A stretch of 64,000 nt of DNA from Thermomicrobiales bacterium. GTDB lineage: Bacteria; Chloroflexota; Chloroflexia; Thermomicrobiales; UBA6265. A program made the translations under genes and the position numbers. The stretch lies in NCBI GenBank assembly GCA_019637585.1, contig JAHBVL010000002.1, positions 506,023 through 570,022 on the forward strand, given 5' to 3'. Below, piece after piece: positions 25,586 to 34,489 of this stretch. Each line of letters starts with the position of its first letter. Position 1 is the stretch's first letter. Below the pieces are notes generated by a model, which saw nothing but the letters and a program-made list of their open reading frames with translations, was not told where the DNA came from and did no database searches.

Positions 25586-26482
25586 ATGAAAAGTGTGGCG
25601 ACGATTGGGACATTCGATGGCGTGCACCGGGGCCACCAGGCCCTGATCGGCAAAGTCGTGGAACGAGCCCGCGAGCAGGGCATCCAGTCGTCGATCGTCA
25701 CCTTCGAACCGATTCCCATTGCCGTGCTCCGGCCCGACCTCTTTCGCGGCCGCATCACGACCCCGGAAGAGAAGCTGCGCCTGCTTCATGAATCGGGAGC
25801 GGATCACATCGAGGTCGTCCCATTCACTCATGAACTGGCGGCACTCGACCCGGAAGCATTTCTGGACATGCTGATCGAGCGTATCGGCCTCGTCGAACTC
25901 TGGGTCGGCGACGATTTCGCCCTCGGCCGCAATCGGGCTGGAACTATCGACGTCATCACCGGCATTGGCAGCGAGCGTGGATTCACCACCAACGTTTTCG
26001 CTCGCCTGCCCGATGGTGGTGAACCAATGAGCAGCACCGCCATTCGCAAAGCAGTCGAAAGCGGCAATGTCCGCAAAGCCGCGTCGATGCTGGGACGCCC
26101 CTACCGGGTGAGCGGCGAAGTGATCCACGGCGCGCATCTGGGCCGGCAGATCGGCTATCCGACGGCGAACTTCGTCCCCCCTCCCGGTATGATCTCCCTG
26201 GCCGACGGCATCTACGCCTCACGTGTGTCAGTGCCGGGTCATCTCACCGACCAACCCGGGATGACCTATCTCGGCACCCGCCCAACCGTGGATGGCGTCG
26301 ACCGCCAGGTTGAAACCAACATCTTCGACTTCGAAGGTGACCTCTACGGCACCTGGCTCACCGTCGACCTCATCGACCACGTCCGCGCCGACCAGACATT
26401 CGACGGACTGGAGCCGCTGATCGAACAGCTGGGCAAGGATGAAGAGGCGATTCGGGGGATTCTGGCGGCCGGGGGAGCATAG
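25586..26482 (+). CDS. ribF: Bifunctional riboflavin kinase / FAD synthetase
   Basis: Converts riboflavin to FMN and FAD. 298 residues. The N-terminal nucleotidyltransferase begins VATIGTFDGVHRGHQALI and has TFEPIP, VGDDFALGRNR and MSSTAIRKAV. The C-terminal flavokinase domain has GAHLGRQIGYPTANF and YLGTRPTVDG. It ends the run nusA-ylxR-infB-rbfA-nrnA-truB-ribF, a widespread order. Confidence 0.97.
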   Translation: MKSVATIGTFDGVHRGHQALIGKVVERAREQGIQSSIVTFEPIPIAVLRPDLFRGRITTPEEKLRLLHESGADHIEVVPFTHELAALDPEAFLDMLIERIGLVELWVGDDFALGRNRAGTIDVITGIGSERGFTTNVFARLPDGGEPMSSTAIRKAVESGNVRKAASMLGRPYRVSGEVIHGAHLGRQIGYPTANFVPPPGMISLADGIYASRVSVPGHLTDQPGMTYLGTRPTVDGVDRQVETNIFDFEGDLYGTWLTVDLIDHVRADQTFDGLEPLIEQLGKDEEAIRGILAAGGA

Positions 26483-26546
26483 TCAGGCACGTTATCCCTG
26501 ATCAGCGTCTGACGCAGCCGGTTTCTCACGACTCCAAAAAACCGCG

Positions 26547-26575
26547 TTGACGCCCCCAAAAAGTGGACATATTAT
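26547..26575 (+). promoter_or_regulatory. Strong predicted sigma-70-type promoter
   Basis: TTGACG (26547-26552) and TATTAT (26570-26575) with exactly 17 bases between, the best-looking promoter in the window. It implies a leader of about 180 bases before the binding-protein start at 26761. The leader shows no obvious riboswitch. Confidence 0.7.
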
Positions 26576-26760
26576 CCAAAATGCGGCGGAAAGCTTCCAA
26601 GGGCGTGAGTTCTCCGGTCCAACGACTCGACCAGGTTGCGGCCAAAACGCCGCAGCTCCAGGCGAAAGGGGAAGCGTCAGCCGAGATTGCATTTCGCAAT
26701 CCCTGGGCAGTGTTCGTTTCATGGAATCTCAACCATTCCCATCGAAAAGGAGAACCTCCA

Positions 26761-28359
26761 GTGTCTGACCTAGGAAACGGCCGAATTCGAACCAGTCGCC
26801 GCTCGTTGCTCTCCAGCGCTGCAGCCGTTGGCGGCATTGCTCTGGTCGCTTCGTCAGCTGGGCGGGCGGCTGCGGCGTCGCTGCAATCGAGCACACCTGG
26901 CGCCGGTAAGCCCGGCGGGACGCTCATCATCGGTACCGACGTCAGTCCGGTCGGACTCGATCCAGCGCTGACGACAGCCTTCGCCTCGGTCGCCATCTAC
27001 GAGCAGATGTATTCGAGTCTGCTGACGCTCGACTTTGAAACAAACAATGTCATTCCAGATCTTGCGGAGTCCTGGGAGAACGTTGACGAACAAACCGTCG
27101 AGTTCAAGCTCCGGCAGGGTGTGCGATTCCACAGCGGTCGGGAGGTCACTGCAGAGGACGTCAAGTACACATTCGACCGGCTGATGGACGAAAACGTGGC
27201 GGTTCCGCTGCGGTCATATCTTGGACCGGATGTCCTGGCGGAAGTGGTCGACACATATACCGTCCGCCTGGCGAACAGCGTTCCATACGCACCGCTCGTC
27301 AGCGTCGTCGCCGACCGGCGCCCCTGCTCGATCGTCGACCGAGAGGTTATCGAAGCCAATGGCGACCTGGCCAACTGGGATGGCGGCAGCGGTCCCTTCA
27401 AGCTCGTTGAGTACACGCCCGATGTGCACGTCATCCTCGAACGCAACGACGAATACTATGAAGAAGGGCTCCCCTACCTCGATCGCCTCGAGTTCCGGAT
27501 CATTCCGGACGAGACAGCCCGTATCGCCGCAATCCGGTCTGGCGAGGTGGATCTCACTGTGCTGAAAGATCCCAGACTGGTTGGCACGCTTCGTGGTGAC
27601 GACAATGTCGTGATCAACGAGGTTCCCAGCTTCTGGCGATCGGGCACCGCCATCAATCACACGCACGAGCCGCTCGGCGACCTTCGCGTGCGCCAGGCGA
27701 TCAGCCATGGCATCAACCGCCAGGAGCTGATCGACACCGTACTGATTGGCGACGGACAGATCACCGGACCGATTCCGCCCGGCGAAACGTTTTGGGCAGT
27801 TCCGGCCACGCCAGAGAATTTCCCCACATACGCCTACGACGAGGAAAAGGCGCGTCAGCTCGTGTTGGACGCCGGTGTCGACGGGCTTGAAATCACCATC
27901 GATGCCTCACCGGCCTATGCACCCGATATTCCGACGGCGCAGGTTATGCAGGCGCAGCTGGCAAAGATCGGCATCAATCTGGTCATCCGGCAGTTGGAAT
28001 TCGCCGCGCTTCTGGACAATCAGCGCAACGGCGATTTCGACCTGAGTCTGTCGTTCAACACCAACCGCCCAGACCCAGACACCTATCTGAGTCCAGCCCG
28101 GTCGGGTGTGTCGGCGAACATCGGTGGGTATAGCAATCCGGAGATGGACGATTTGCTCGACCGGGGCAGGTCGACCTTCGATCCAGCCGAACGTCAGCAG
28201 ATCTATGCCGAGGCGCAGAAGCTGTACACAACAGAAGTGCCGCTTCTCTTCACCTACGTGATTCAGAATTACGAGCCGGCTCGACCGCATGTCCAAGGCT
28301 ACGTACCAATGTCCAGCGGCTACCGGCTGTCGCTCAAGCAGACCTGGCTCGACCAGTAG
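26761..28359 (+). CDS. ABC transporter substrate-binding protein, family 5 (peptide type), Tat leader
   Basis: 532 residues. The start is GTG 26761 because AAAGGAG lies 8-9 bases ahead and the protein then opens with a twin-arginine leader, TSRRSLLSSAAAVGGIALVA, ending near residue 40. The mature part has GTLIIGTDVSPVGLDP, LAESWENVDEQTVEFKLRQGV, FHSGREVTAEDVKYTFDRL and a C-terminal region typical of DppA/OppA-type receptors. It would capture oligopeptides or similar solutes and feed the permeases encoded convergently downstream. No ATPase gene is nearby. Confidence 0.9.
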   Translation: MSDLGNGRIRTSRRSLLSSAAAVGGIALVASSAGRAAAASLQSSTPGAGKPGGTLIIGTDVSPVGLDPALTTAFASVAIYEQMYSSLLTLDFETNNVIPDLAESWENVDEQTVEFKLRQGVRFHSGREVTAEDVKYTFDRLMDENVAVPLRSYLGPDVLAEVVDTYTVRLANSVPYAPLVSVVADRRPCSIVDREVIEANGDLANWDGGSGPFKLVEYTPDVHVILERNDEYYEEGLPYLDRLEFRIIPDETARIAAIRSGEVDLTVLKDPRLVGTLRGDDNVVINEVPSFWRSGTAINHTHEPLGDLRVRQAISHGINRQELIDTVLIGDGQITGPIPPGETFWAVPATPENFPTYAYDEEKARQLVLDAGVDGLEITIDASPAYAPDIPTAQVMQAQLAKIGINLVIRQLEFAALLDNQRNGDFDLSLSFNTNRPDPDTYLSPARSGVSANIGGYSNPEMDDLLDRGRSTFDPAERQQIYAEAQKLYTTEVPLLFTYVIQNYEPARPHVQGYVPMSSGYRLSLKQTWLDQ

Positions 28360-28393
28360 GGTTGCTCAACCCCCGGCGTACCGGAGACTGACT

Positions 28394-28421
28394 CTGCCCG
28401 CTCTCAGCGGAAAGCGGGCAG
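28394..28421. terminator. Hairpin at the convergent ends of the binding protein and luciferase-like genes
   Basis: 9-bp stem CTGCCCGCT / AGCGGGCAG with a 10-base loop, overlapping the last codons of the minus-strand gene. No T tract. It may serve as a bidirectional stop between convergent genes. Confidence 0.35.
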
Positions 28422-29330
28422 GACCTCCTCAGCAAAGCGGTGGAGGTCATCAGTCTCCGGGAAACTGGGAAATGCCAGCTGGAAGAGGCTGACGCCAAGG
28501 TCAGCGTACTCATGGAGGCGCTCGACGAGTTCCTCCGACGAGCCGGCGAATGCCGGGTTCTCGCTGTCGACCAGCTTGCCCGCTTTCTTGACTGCGGCCT
28601 CATGGGTTCCTTCCACAAAAACCGGCAGATTCAGCGCGACCCGAATGGTCGACGGATCCCGGCCGACCGCGGTGCAATGCTCGCGCAGCACGGACAGCTT
28701 GTGGCCGATGACCTCGGGGCGACGGTTGAACGCCAGCCAGATATCCGCGTGTTCCGCCACCGCCCGCAGGAGATAGCGTTCTCCTTCCCCGCCGATAAGC
28801 ACCGGGGGAACCGGATCCGGCATGGGATTGCCGATTGCATCTGAAATGCCATAGTGGGCGCCTTCGTAGGTCGTCGGCGACTGCGTCCAGAGCGCGCGCA
28901 TGACCTCGATCCCTTCGACCATTTGCTCGATGCGCACACGACCTGACGGATAGGGAATGCCGAGCGCCTTGTACTCCCCCTCTACCCACCCGGCGCCATA
29001 ACCGAGAATCAGCCGACCATGCGACAGGACCTGCAGCGTCGCCGCCATCTTGGCCAGCAGCGCGGGGTGGCGGAACGAGTTGCACATGACATTCGTGCCG
29101 AGGAACTGCGTCGGATATCGTGCGGCGATCCAGGCGAGTTGCGTCCAGCCTTCCAATCGGTAGTTGCCGCCAATCATCAGGTGATCCGACACCCAAAACG
29201 AGGAAAAGTACTGGCTGGCGATATCCAATGCGTGCGCCAGATCGCGAGCGAACGTGGCGGGAGTGATCTGTTCGAGACCACGCTCCCCGGTTGGCGGGTT
29301 GTATCCGAAGTCAATCGATCCTACGGTCAT
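28404..29330 (-). CDS. Luciferase-like (LLM class) flavin/F420-dependent oxidoreductase
   Basis: 308 residues of the bacterial luciferase TIM-barrel family: FSSFWVSDHLMIGG, ARYPTQFLGTNVMCNSFRHP, LSHGRLILGYGAGWVEGEY, and VEGIEVMRALWTQSP. Several members of this subgroup use F420. ATG 29330 has AAAGGAG 5-6 bases ahead; a TTG start at 29351 is less likely. It follows the permease pair by about 26 bases and is likely cotranscribed, so it probably acts on the imported compound. Substrate unknown. Confidence 0.85.
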   Translation of the reverse strand: MTVGSIDFGYNPPTGERGLEQITPATFARDLAHALDIASQYFSSFWVSDHLMIGGNYRLEGWTQLAWIAARYPTQFLGTNVMCNSFRHPALLAKMAATLQVLSHGRLILGYGAGWVEGEYKALGIPYPSGRVRIEQMVEGIEVMRALWTQSPTTYEGAHYGISDAIGNPMPDPVPPVLIGGEGERYLLRAVAEHADIWLAFNRRPEVIGHKLSVLREHCTAVGRDPSTIRVALNLPVFVEGTHEAAVKKAGKLVDSENPAFAGSSEELVERLHEYADLGVSLFQLAFPSFPETDDLHRFAEEVLPAFR

Positions 29331-29356
29331 GGTTGCTCCTTTCGCCTCCAAAATCC

Positions 29357-30268
29357 CTAGTTCCTCATGCGCGGATCAAGTGCGTCGCGCAGCCCATCCC
29401 CAACCAGGTTGAACCCCAGCACGGTGAGAGCGATCGCCATACCCGGGAAGACAGCCTGCCAGGGGGAAAGCTCGATGAGTCGCTGCCCGGTGTTGACCAT
29501 TGACCCCCACGACGGATCGGGAGGCTGCGCGCCGAGACCGAGAAAACTGAGCGATGCCTCAGTGAGAATGGCGAGAGAGAGACTGAGGCTCGTCTGCACG
29601 ATCAGTGGCGCCGTGACGTTGGGCAATATGTGGCGGCGGAGAACACGCGCGTCACGGGCGCCCATCACAATCGCGGCATCAACGTACTCTCGCCGCTTGG
29701 CGGCCAGCGTCATTGCGCGGGTGAGGCGCGCGTAAACCGGCGTATAGACAATGCCAATGGCGATCATGGCGTTCGTCAGACTGGGACCAAGCATGCCCAC
29801 GATGCCCAGCGCGAGGAGAATCGTCGGAAAGGCGAAGACGATGTCGAGTCCGCGGGCAATGATGGTGTCCAGCCAGCGGCCATAGAAACCCGCGATCAGA
29901 CCAAGACTGACGCCAAGCAGCAGCGCAATCGACACAGAGACAAAGCCGACATAGAGCGATGCCCGAGATCCCCAGATGATGCGGCTCAGAATGTCCCGGC
30001 CCAGATCATCGGTACCCAGTAGATGCTGGCGGCTTGGGTCGGCAAAGAGATGGAGCGGGTCCTGAGCCAGGGGACTGTAAGGAGCGATCAACGGTGCGAA
30101 GATCGCCATGATCACCACCACCGCCAGAATGGCGGCTCCCGCCGTCGTCAAGCGGTCGCGTCGAAGACGCTGCAACAGCTCGTGATAGTGGCTCTTCGAA
30201 CGCCCTGAATCTCCATTCAGCATCTCAGGCGTCCCTGCCACTGAGCTCGGCGCGCTCCCGCTATTCAT
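29357..30268 (-). CDS. dppC: Peptide-type ABC transporter permease (DppC/OppC family)
   Basis: 303 residues, six predicted membrane helices after a 40-residue cytoplasmic start. The permease EAA loop is clear: EYVDAAIVMGARDARVLRRHILPN. The family endings LTEASLSFLGLGAQPPDPSWG and VGDGLRDALDP are intact. It overlaps dppB by 8 bases. The symbol reflects the family only; the solute is unknown. Confidence 0.93.
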   Translation of the reverse strand: MNSGSAPSSVAGTPEMLNGDSGRSKSHYHELLQRLRRDRLTTAGAAILAVVVIMAIFAPLIAPYSPLAQDPLHLFADPSRQHLLGTDDLGRDILSRIIWGSRASLYVGFVSVSIALLLGVSLGLIAGFYGRWLDTIIARGLDIVFAFPTILLALGIVGMLGPSLTNAMIAIGIVYTPVYARLTRAMTLAAKRREYVDAAIVMGARDARVLRRHILPNVTAPLIVQTSLSLSLAILTEASLSFLGLGAQPPDPSWGSMVNTGQRLIELSPWQAVFPGMAIALTVLGFNLVGDGLRDALDPRMRN

Positions 30269-31214
30269 ATCGGATTCTCGGGTCGAGGAAACTGTAGAGA
30301 AGATCGACCACGAGGTTCACCATCACGAACAGTGCGGCGACCAGGAGGGTTCCCGCTTGAACCATCGGATAGTCTCGATGGGAAATGCCATTCAGAATGA
30401 GCGTCCCCACTCCCGGCAGAGCGAAAACCTGCTCGATCACGATAGCGCCGCCCAGCAGATAGCCAACCTGCACGCCCGCAATCGTCACCACGGGAATGAG
30501 CGCGTTGCGCAGAACGTGCCGCAGAATGACCGCGGAGTTCCGCAGCCCCTTCGATCGAGCCGTCACCACATACTCATGCCGAAGCACTTCCAGCATGCTC
30601 GACCGGGTCATCCGCATCAAGATGGCCACGTTGGGAGCGGCCAACGCCAGTGCGGGAAGAAACAACGATTTGTAGCTGGCCACCGGGTCTCTTCCCAGCG
30701 GAACGTAGCCGGAGGTAGGGAAAATCCCGTTTCCGTAGCGGGATACGAGCAGGATCAGCATGGTGGCGATCCAGAAATTCGGAATGGACAGACCCAGGAG
30801 GCCACCCACGCGGAGCACCCCGTCGAACTTCGAGTTGCGCATCACCGACGACATGACGCCCAATGGGATGGCGACGATTATGGAGAAGAACATGGCGAGG
30901 CTCGTCAGCTGCACGGTCAGCGGCAGGCGGTCGAGCAGGTCGGGCAGGATGGGCCTGCCGGTTCGGATCGAGTTCCCCAAATCCCCTTGCAGCAGGCTTC
31001 CGAGCCAGGAGAGATACTGCGTGTAGAGTGGCTGATCGAGACCGAACAGTTTTCGAAGTTCGGCAAGCTGTTGGGGACTTGCCGTTCCTTCCGAACCGAG
31101 TATGAGATCGACAACATCGCCGGGAATCAATCGCAGCATGAGAAAGACCACGATCGAGACGCCGAAGAGCACGAAGACGACTTGCAGGAGACGGCGTGCC
31201 GCGTATCGAATCAT
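30261..31214 (-). CDS. dppB: Peptide-type ABC transporter permease (DppB/OppB family)
   Basis: 317 residues starting MIRYAARRLLQVVFVLFGVS, the usual first helix; GLDQPLYTQYLSWLGSLLQGDLGNSIRTGRP in the periplasmic domain; EAA loop HEYVVTARSKGLRNSAVILRHVLRNALIP; ending YSFLDPRIRYE. First gene of dppB-dppC-LLM oxidoreductase. The 190-base region up to the divergent hydrolase gene should hold both promoters. Confidence 0.93.
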   Translation of the reverse strand: MIRYAARRLLQVVFVLFGVSIVVFLMLRLIPGDVVDLILGSEGTASPQQLAELRKLFGLDQPLYTQYLSWLGSLLQGDLGNSIRTGRPILPDLLDRLPLTVQLTSLAMFFSIIVAIPLGVMSSVMRNSKFDGVLRVGGLLGLSIPNFWIATMLILLVSRYGNGIFPTSGYVPLGRDPVASYKSLFLPALALAAPNVAILMRMTRSSMLEVLRHEYVVTARSKGLRNSAVILRHVLRNALIPVVTIAGVQVGYLLGGAIVIEQVFALPGVGTLILNGISHRDYPMVQAGTLLVAALFVMVNLVVDLLYSFLDPRIRYE

Positions 31215-31404
31215 GTCTCGATCTCGATCATGTCAATTCGCCGGCACTGGGAGTAACGCTGACAGAAGATCAAATCGAATGGACCTCATGCCCCGGCATC
31301 ATCGCACTCCCGGAGCGATCGTGCATCGCCGGGGAGCCTGCGTTCTCCATGGCGCCTGGCAGGTCGACACTCGTCTACTGGCGACCAGATGAAGAGGTGA
31401 AACG

Positions 31405-32205
31405 ATGAGCGAAGACGTTGTACGCATCGACACGGCGCTGGGATGGCTCACCTACCGGGCAGCTGGCGATGGCGCCCCCGCTGTTCTCTGCATTCATGGC
31501 TTCAATCAATCATCGGTGTTCTGGGAACCGGCGATTGCGCGGCTGGGAGCGGATGGAGCGAGAGCGATCGCGGTCGATCTGCCCGGATTCGGTTCCGCGG
31601 CGGAAGCTCCGGGGCCCTACACGATGGAAGCCTATGCCGACCGTCTGTCAGCCCTTCTCGACGCCCTCTCTGTCGAGCGAGCCTGCGTCGTCGGTGGGTC
31701 GATGGGTGGTGTTGTCGCCCAGCACTTCGCCCTTCGCCATCCGGACCGGCTGGCCCGGCTCGTTCTGGTGGCCACCGGGGCGCGGACTCCCGATCCTGCC
31801 GGCGCGCTGGCCAAAGCAGACAAGATAGCGACCTCTCCTCTGACTGATGCAGACATCGCGCAGACGGTTGCCGGGTTCTTTTCCAGCATTCCGGACCACG
31901 TTGACCGGCTCCAACTCGAGGCAATCGCGCGGATGCCTCGCCAGGCGGTAGCGGTGGAGGTCATGCGGTCGAACGCCAACTCAAACACCCTGGACCGACT
32001 CGCTGAGATCGAAGCGCCGACCCTCATCGTTCAAGGGCGGCATGATCGGGGCCGCACACCTGAGCATGGCGAACTGATGGCCACATTGATGCCGAACGCC
32101 AGACTGGCCGTTCTCGAACACTCTGGCCATACGCCCCAGCTGGAGGAACCGGATGCGTTTCTCGAAACCGTACAGCGCTTCCTGCTGTCTCCCGATGTCC
32201 CGTAG
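31405..32205 (+). CDS. Alpha/beta-fold hydrolase
   Basis: 266 residues. Oxyanion segment CIHGFNQSSVFWE, nucleophile elbow VGGSMGGVVAQH (Ser), acid in VQGRHDRGRTPEHG and His in HSGHTPQLEEP complete a catalytic triad. The sequence is like the esterase, haloperoxidase and carbon-carbon hydrolase group; substrate not deducible. Starts ATG 31405 with GAGGTG upstream, divergent from the dppB-dppC operon, which suggests a shared catabolic task. Confidence 0.88.
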   Translation: MSEDVVRIDTALGWLTYRAAGDGAPAVLCIHGFNQSSVFWEPAIARLGADGARAIAVDLPGFGSAAEAPGPYTMEAYADRLSALLDALSVERACVVGGSMGGVVAQHFALRHPDRLARLVLVATGARTPDPAGALAKADKIATSPLTDADIAQTVAGFFSSIPDHVDRLQLEAIARMPRQAVAVEVMRSNANSNTLDRLAEIEAPTLIVQGRHDRGRTPEHGELMATLMPNARLAVLEHSGHTPQLEEPDAFLETVQRFLLSPDVP

Positions 32206-32231
32206 CCGCGGGTAAAAACTCGTAGATTCCT

Positions 32232-32260
32232 TTGCCTTCGATTCCCGAAGGTGCTAGAAT
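32232..32260 (+). promoter_or_regulatory. Predicted promoter of infC-rpmI-rplT
   Basis: TTGCCT (32232-32237) and TAGAAT (32255-32260), 17-base spacer. Transcription would start near 32267, leaving a leader of about 98 bases. Confidence 0.6.
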
Positions 32261-32272
32261 CGTTCGGTCGCA

Positions 32273-32300
32273 ACGCTCGGCGTGTTTTTCGCCCGAGCGT
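32273..32300 (+). promoter_or_regulatory. Leader hairpin of the infC operon
   Basis: 8-bp stem ACGCTCGG / CCGAGCGT around a 12-base loop containing TTTTT, right after the expected transcription start. The infC-rpmI-rplT leader is regulated by L20 binding in several bacteria, so this may be part of a ribosomal-protein leader; its fold does not match a leader I know in detail. Confidence 0.4.
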
Positions 32301-32364
32301 CAATTGTGTATGGTACTTTTCCAGATCACGACGACACCCAGAGAACCACTTCGAGGAGGCCACT

Positions 32365-32946
32365 ATAGCCAGACCAGTTCAAACGAGGGTGAACGAGCGG
32401 ATTCGAATTCGCGAAGTTCGCCTCATCGATGAGAACGGAGAGCAGGTCGGTATCATCCAAACGCGCGACGCGCTGGAAATGGCGCGAGAACGAGGGTTGG
32501 ACCTCGTCGAGGTCGCGCCCAACGCAATCCCGCCCGTCTGCCGTCTCATGGATTATGGAAAATTCAGATACGAACAGAGTCGTAAGGAACGCGAGTCTCG
32601 CCGGCATCAAACGACAATCGAGCTCAAGGAAGTCCGCATCAGGCCGAAGATCGACGATCACGACCTGGAAACCAAAGGCCGGCGGGCCGCCAAGTTCCTC
32701 GATTCCGGCGACAAAGTGAAAGTCACGGTGCTGTTCAGAGGGCGCGAGATGGCCCACCCCGATATTGGCCGGGGGTTGCTCGATCAGCTGACCGAAATGT
32801 TGCGGTCTCATGGTTCGATCGAACAGGCGCCAAAACTCGAAGGGCGAACGATGACCATGACACTCGCCCCGCTCAAACAGAAGCAATCGCAGCGCGAAAA
32901 GGAAGGCAGCGGGAATCATGAAGAAAGCGAAGCTGAAAACGCATAA
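32365..32946 (+). CDS. infC: Translation initiation factor IF-3 (non-standard ATA start)
   Basis: 193 residues. The N-terminal domain has RVNERIRIREVRLIDENGEQ and ERGLDLVEVAPNAIPPVC, and the C-terminal domain has KEVRIRPKIDDHDLETK, then DKVKVTVLFRGREM. No ATG, GTG or TTG lies at a sensible place: a perfect GAGGAGG (32353-32359) sits 5 bases before ATA (32365), which begins the expected N-terminus. IF-3 rejects weak start codons, and infC in many bacteria uses ATT to self-regulate; ATA would serve the same purpose. A GTG at 32251 lies inside the promoter and a GTG at 32389 would lose the first eight residues. The gene overlaps rpmI. Confidence 0.93.
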   Translation: MARPVQTRVNERIRIREVRLIDENGEQVGIIQTRDALEMARERGLDLVEVAPNAIPPVCRLMDYGKFRYEQSRKERESRRHQTTIELKEVRIRPKIDDHDLETKGRRAAKFLDSGDKVKVTVLFRGREMAHPDIGRGLLDQLTEMLRSHGSIEQAPKLEGRTMTMTLAPLKQKQSQREKEGSGNHEESEAENA

Positions 32947-33124
32947 GGGCGCCAAACGGCGATTCAAGATCACATCCACTGGCAAGGTCATGCGCGCCAA
33001 GGGAATGAAGAGTCACTTCCGCCGCCGCAAAGCACCGCGAGTCAAGCGGCAGTTCGATCGCATGCAGGCGGTCGACGCCACCAGCGTGAAGCAGGTTCAG
33101 CGCCTGATGCCATACGGCGAATAA
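32918..33124 (+). CDS. rpmI: 50S ribosomal protein L35 (bL35)
   Basis: 68 residues, nearly all basic, beginning MKKAKLKTHKGAKRRFKITS and containing HFRRRK; matches bL35 from end to end. The ATG lies inside the last 29 bases of infC in another frame, so translation is probably coupled. Confidence 0.96.
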   Translation: MKKAKLKTHKGAKRRFKITSTGKVMRAKGMKSHFRRRKAPRVKRQFDRMQAVDATSVKQVQRLMPYGE

Positions 33125-33154
33125 TCGACGACGTAAGAGACGGAGCATTTCACT

Positions 33155-33520
33155 ATGGCACGTGTCAAGCGCGGAGTCGCCGCGCATCGAAAGCACAAGA
33201 AGGTTCTTGCGCAGGTTCGCGGTCACTATTCGACCAACAACCGGCTCTACAAGCGCGCACATGAATCGATGATGCGGTCGCTGATGTATGCATATCGCGA
33301 CCGGCGAACGCGTAAACGCGATATGCGGCGGCTCTGGATCATCCGCATCAATGCGGCGGCTCGCCTGAATGGCATCTCCTACTCTCGATTCATCGAGGGT
33401 CTGAAGAAGGCCGAGGTGGCGGTCGACCGAAAGATGCTCGCCGACCTCGCCGTCAAGGACCCGGCCGCGTTCACCGCGATTGCCGACATCGCCAAGGCCA
33501 ACGCCGGCGGACCGAACTGA
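33155..33520 (+). CDS. rplT: 50S ribosomal protein L20 (bL20)
   Basis: 121 residues: [20 protein letters not shown] at the start, then [23 protein letters not shown] and [20 protein letters not shown], diagnostic for bL20, an early 50S assembly protein and often the repressor of its own operon. About 30 bases after rpmI. Confidence 0.97.
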   Translation: MARVKRGVAAHRKHKKVLAQVRGHYSTNNRLYKRAHESMMRSLMYAYRDRRTRKRDMRRLWIIRINAAARLNGISYSRFIEGLKKAEVAVDRKMLADLAVKDPAAFTAIADIAKANAGGPN

Positions 33521-33540
33521 CGATCGGGGACACGGCTCGC

Positions 33541-34320
33541 ATGCCGGAATCACCGCCGACGATCACGAGTCGTGACAATCCAGTCTACAAGCGCATACGC
33601 TCGCTTCAGCGATCTTCCACGAGGAATGCTGAGCGGGCGTTTTTCGTGGAGGGTGTTCGCGCGGTGCTGGATGGCATCGCCGCAGGGGGCATGCCGGAGC
33701 TGGTGGTGGTGAGCGACCAGTTCGACGCGGCTCAAGCTTCCGATGAGTTGAATCGATTCCCCATGCGGACGATCGAGCACCGGCTCTTCGAGACTCTTGC
33801 TGACACAGTCACCCCACAGGGCGTTCTCGCGATCTTTCCCTTGCCCGCGCCTGCTGCGCCCAACACTGCACCCGAGCTCGGCCTGGTCGCCGACGGTATC
33901 GCCGATCCCGGTAACCTGGGGACACTGCTGCGCACCGCCGCGGCAGCCGGAGCGTCCCGTGTGCTCCTGACGCCTGGCACAGCCGACCCCTACACCCCCA
34001 AAGTCGTTCGCTCCGCGATGGGGGCACATTTTCGGGTTCCCATCGAACGTATCGAATCGCCATCGGACATTCCCGCCGGCATCGCCATCCTGCTTCTCGC
34101 CGCCGGGGAGGAGTCGCTCTACGCCCTGGAAGATCGGACCGGTCCGGTCTGGATCGTCGTCGGTTCGGAAGCTCATGGCGCCCGGTTCGACTTCGGGGAT
34201 CGCCCGGTCACCCGGGTTTCACTCCCCATGCCGGGCGGTTCAGAGTCGCTCAATGCCGCTGTTGCCGGGTCGATCGCTCTCTACGAAGTGCTTCGCCAGC
34301 GCAGTCACCAATCACGATAA
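33541..34320 (+). CDS. TrmH/SpoU-family RNA 2'-O-methyltransferase
   Basis: 259 residues. An N-terminal substrate-binding domain (SRDNPVYKRIRSLQRSSTRN, L30e-like) is followed by the SPOUT domain with its three motifs: DPGNLGTLLRTAAAAGA, VGSEAHG, and LPMPGGSESLNAAVAGSIALYE. It resembles the 23S rRNA methylase group; the place next to rplT (as in other bacteria, between L20 and pheS) supports an rRNA target. The exact nucleotide is unknown. Confidence 0.9.
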   Translation: MPESPPTITSRDNPVYKRIRSLQRSSTRNAERAFFVEGVRAVLDGIAAGGMPELVVVSDQFDAAQASDELNRFPMRTIEHRLFETLADTVTPQGVLAIFPLPAPAAPNTAPELGLVADGIADPGNLGTLLRTAAAAGASRVLLTPGTADPYTPKVVRSAMGAHFRVPIERIESPSDIPAGIAILLLAAGEESLYALEDRTGPVWIVVGSEAHGARFDFGDRPVTRVSLPMPGGSESLNAAVAGSIALYEVLRQRSHQSR

Positions 34321-34401
34321 CCAAAATACCGCATAAACATTGACGAAACGGTGCTCTTCATACCATCATTTGCCAATCGGTCACCGCGTTTGGCACAGAG
34401 C

Positions 34402-34429
34402 TTGCTCGGTGGCGCCTGCCCGCTAATCT
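34402..34429 (+). promoter_or_regulatory. Possible promoter of the HU gene
   Basis: TTGCTC (34402-34407) and TAATCT (34424-34429) with a 16-base spacer, 60 bases upstream of the ATG. A second candidate (TTGACG near 34340) has poorer spacing. Confidence 0.4.
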
Positions 34430-34489
34430 CCGCACGTGGTTGGGCGACCCGATACCCGCGTGCTCTTGAACCCAAAGGGGAGGATTCAC

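Noticed and set aside
26563-26760. Longer N-terminus for the first binding protein
   Set aside because: The frame is open upstream, but it overlaps the predicted promoter, and the GTG at 26761 has a good ribosome site and directly precedes the Tat leader.
32251-32364. GTG start at 32251 for infC
   Set aside because: It lies inside the -10 region of the predicted promoter and would add 38 residues unlike any IF-3.
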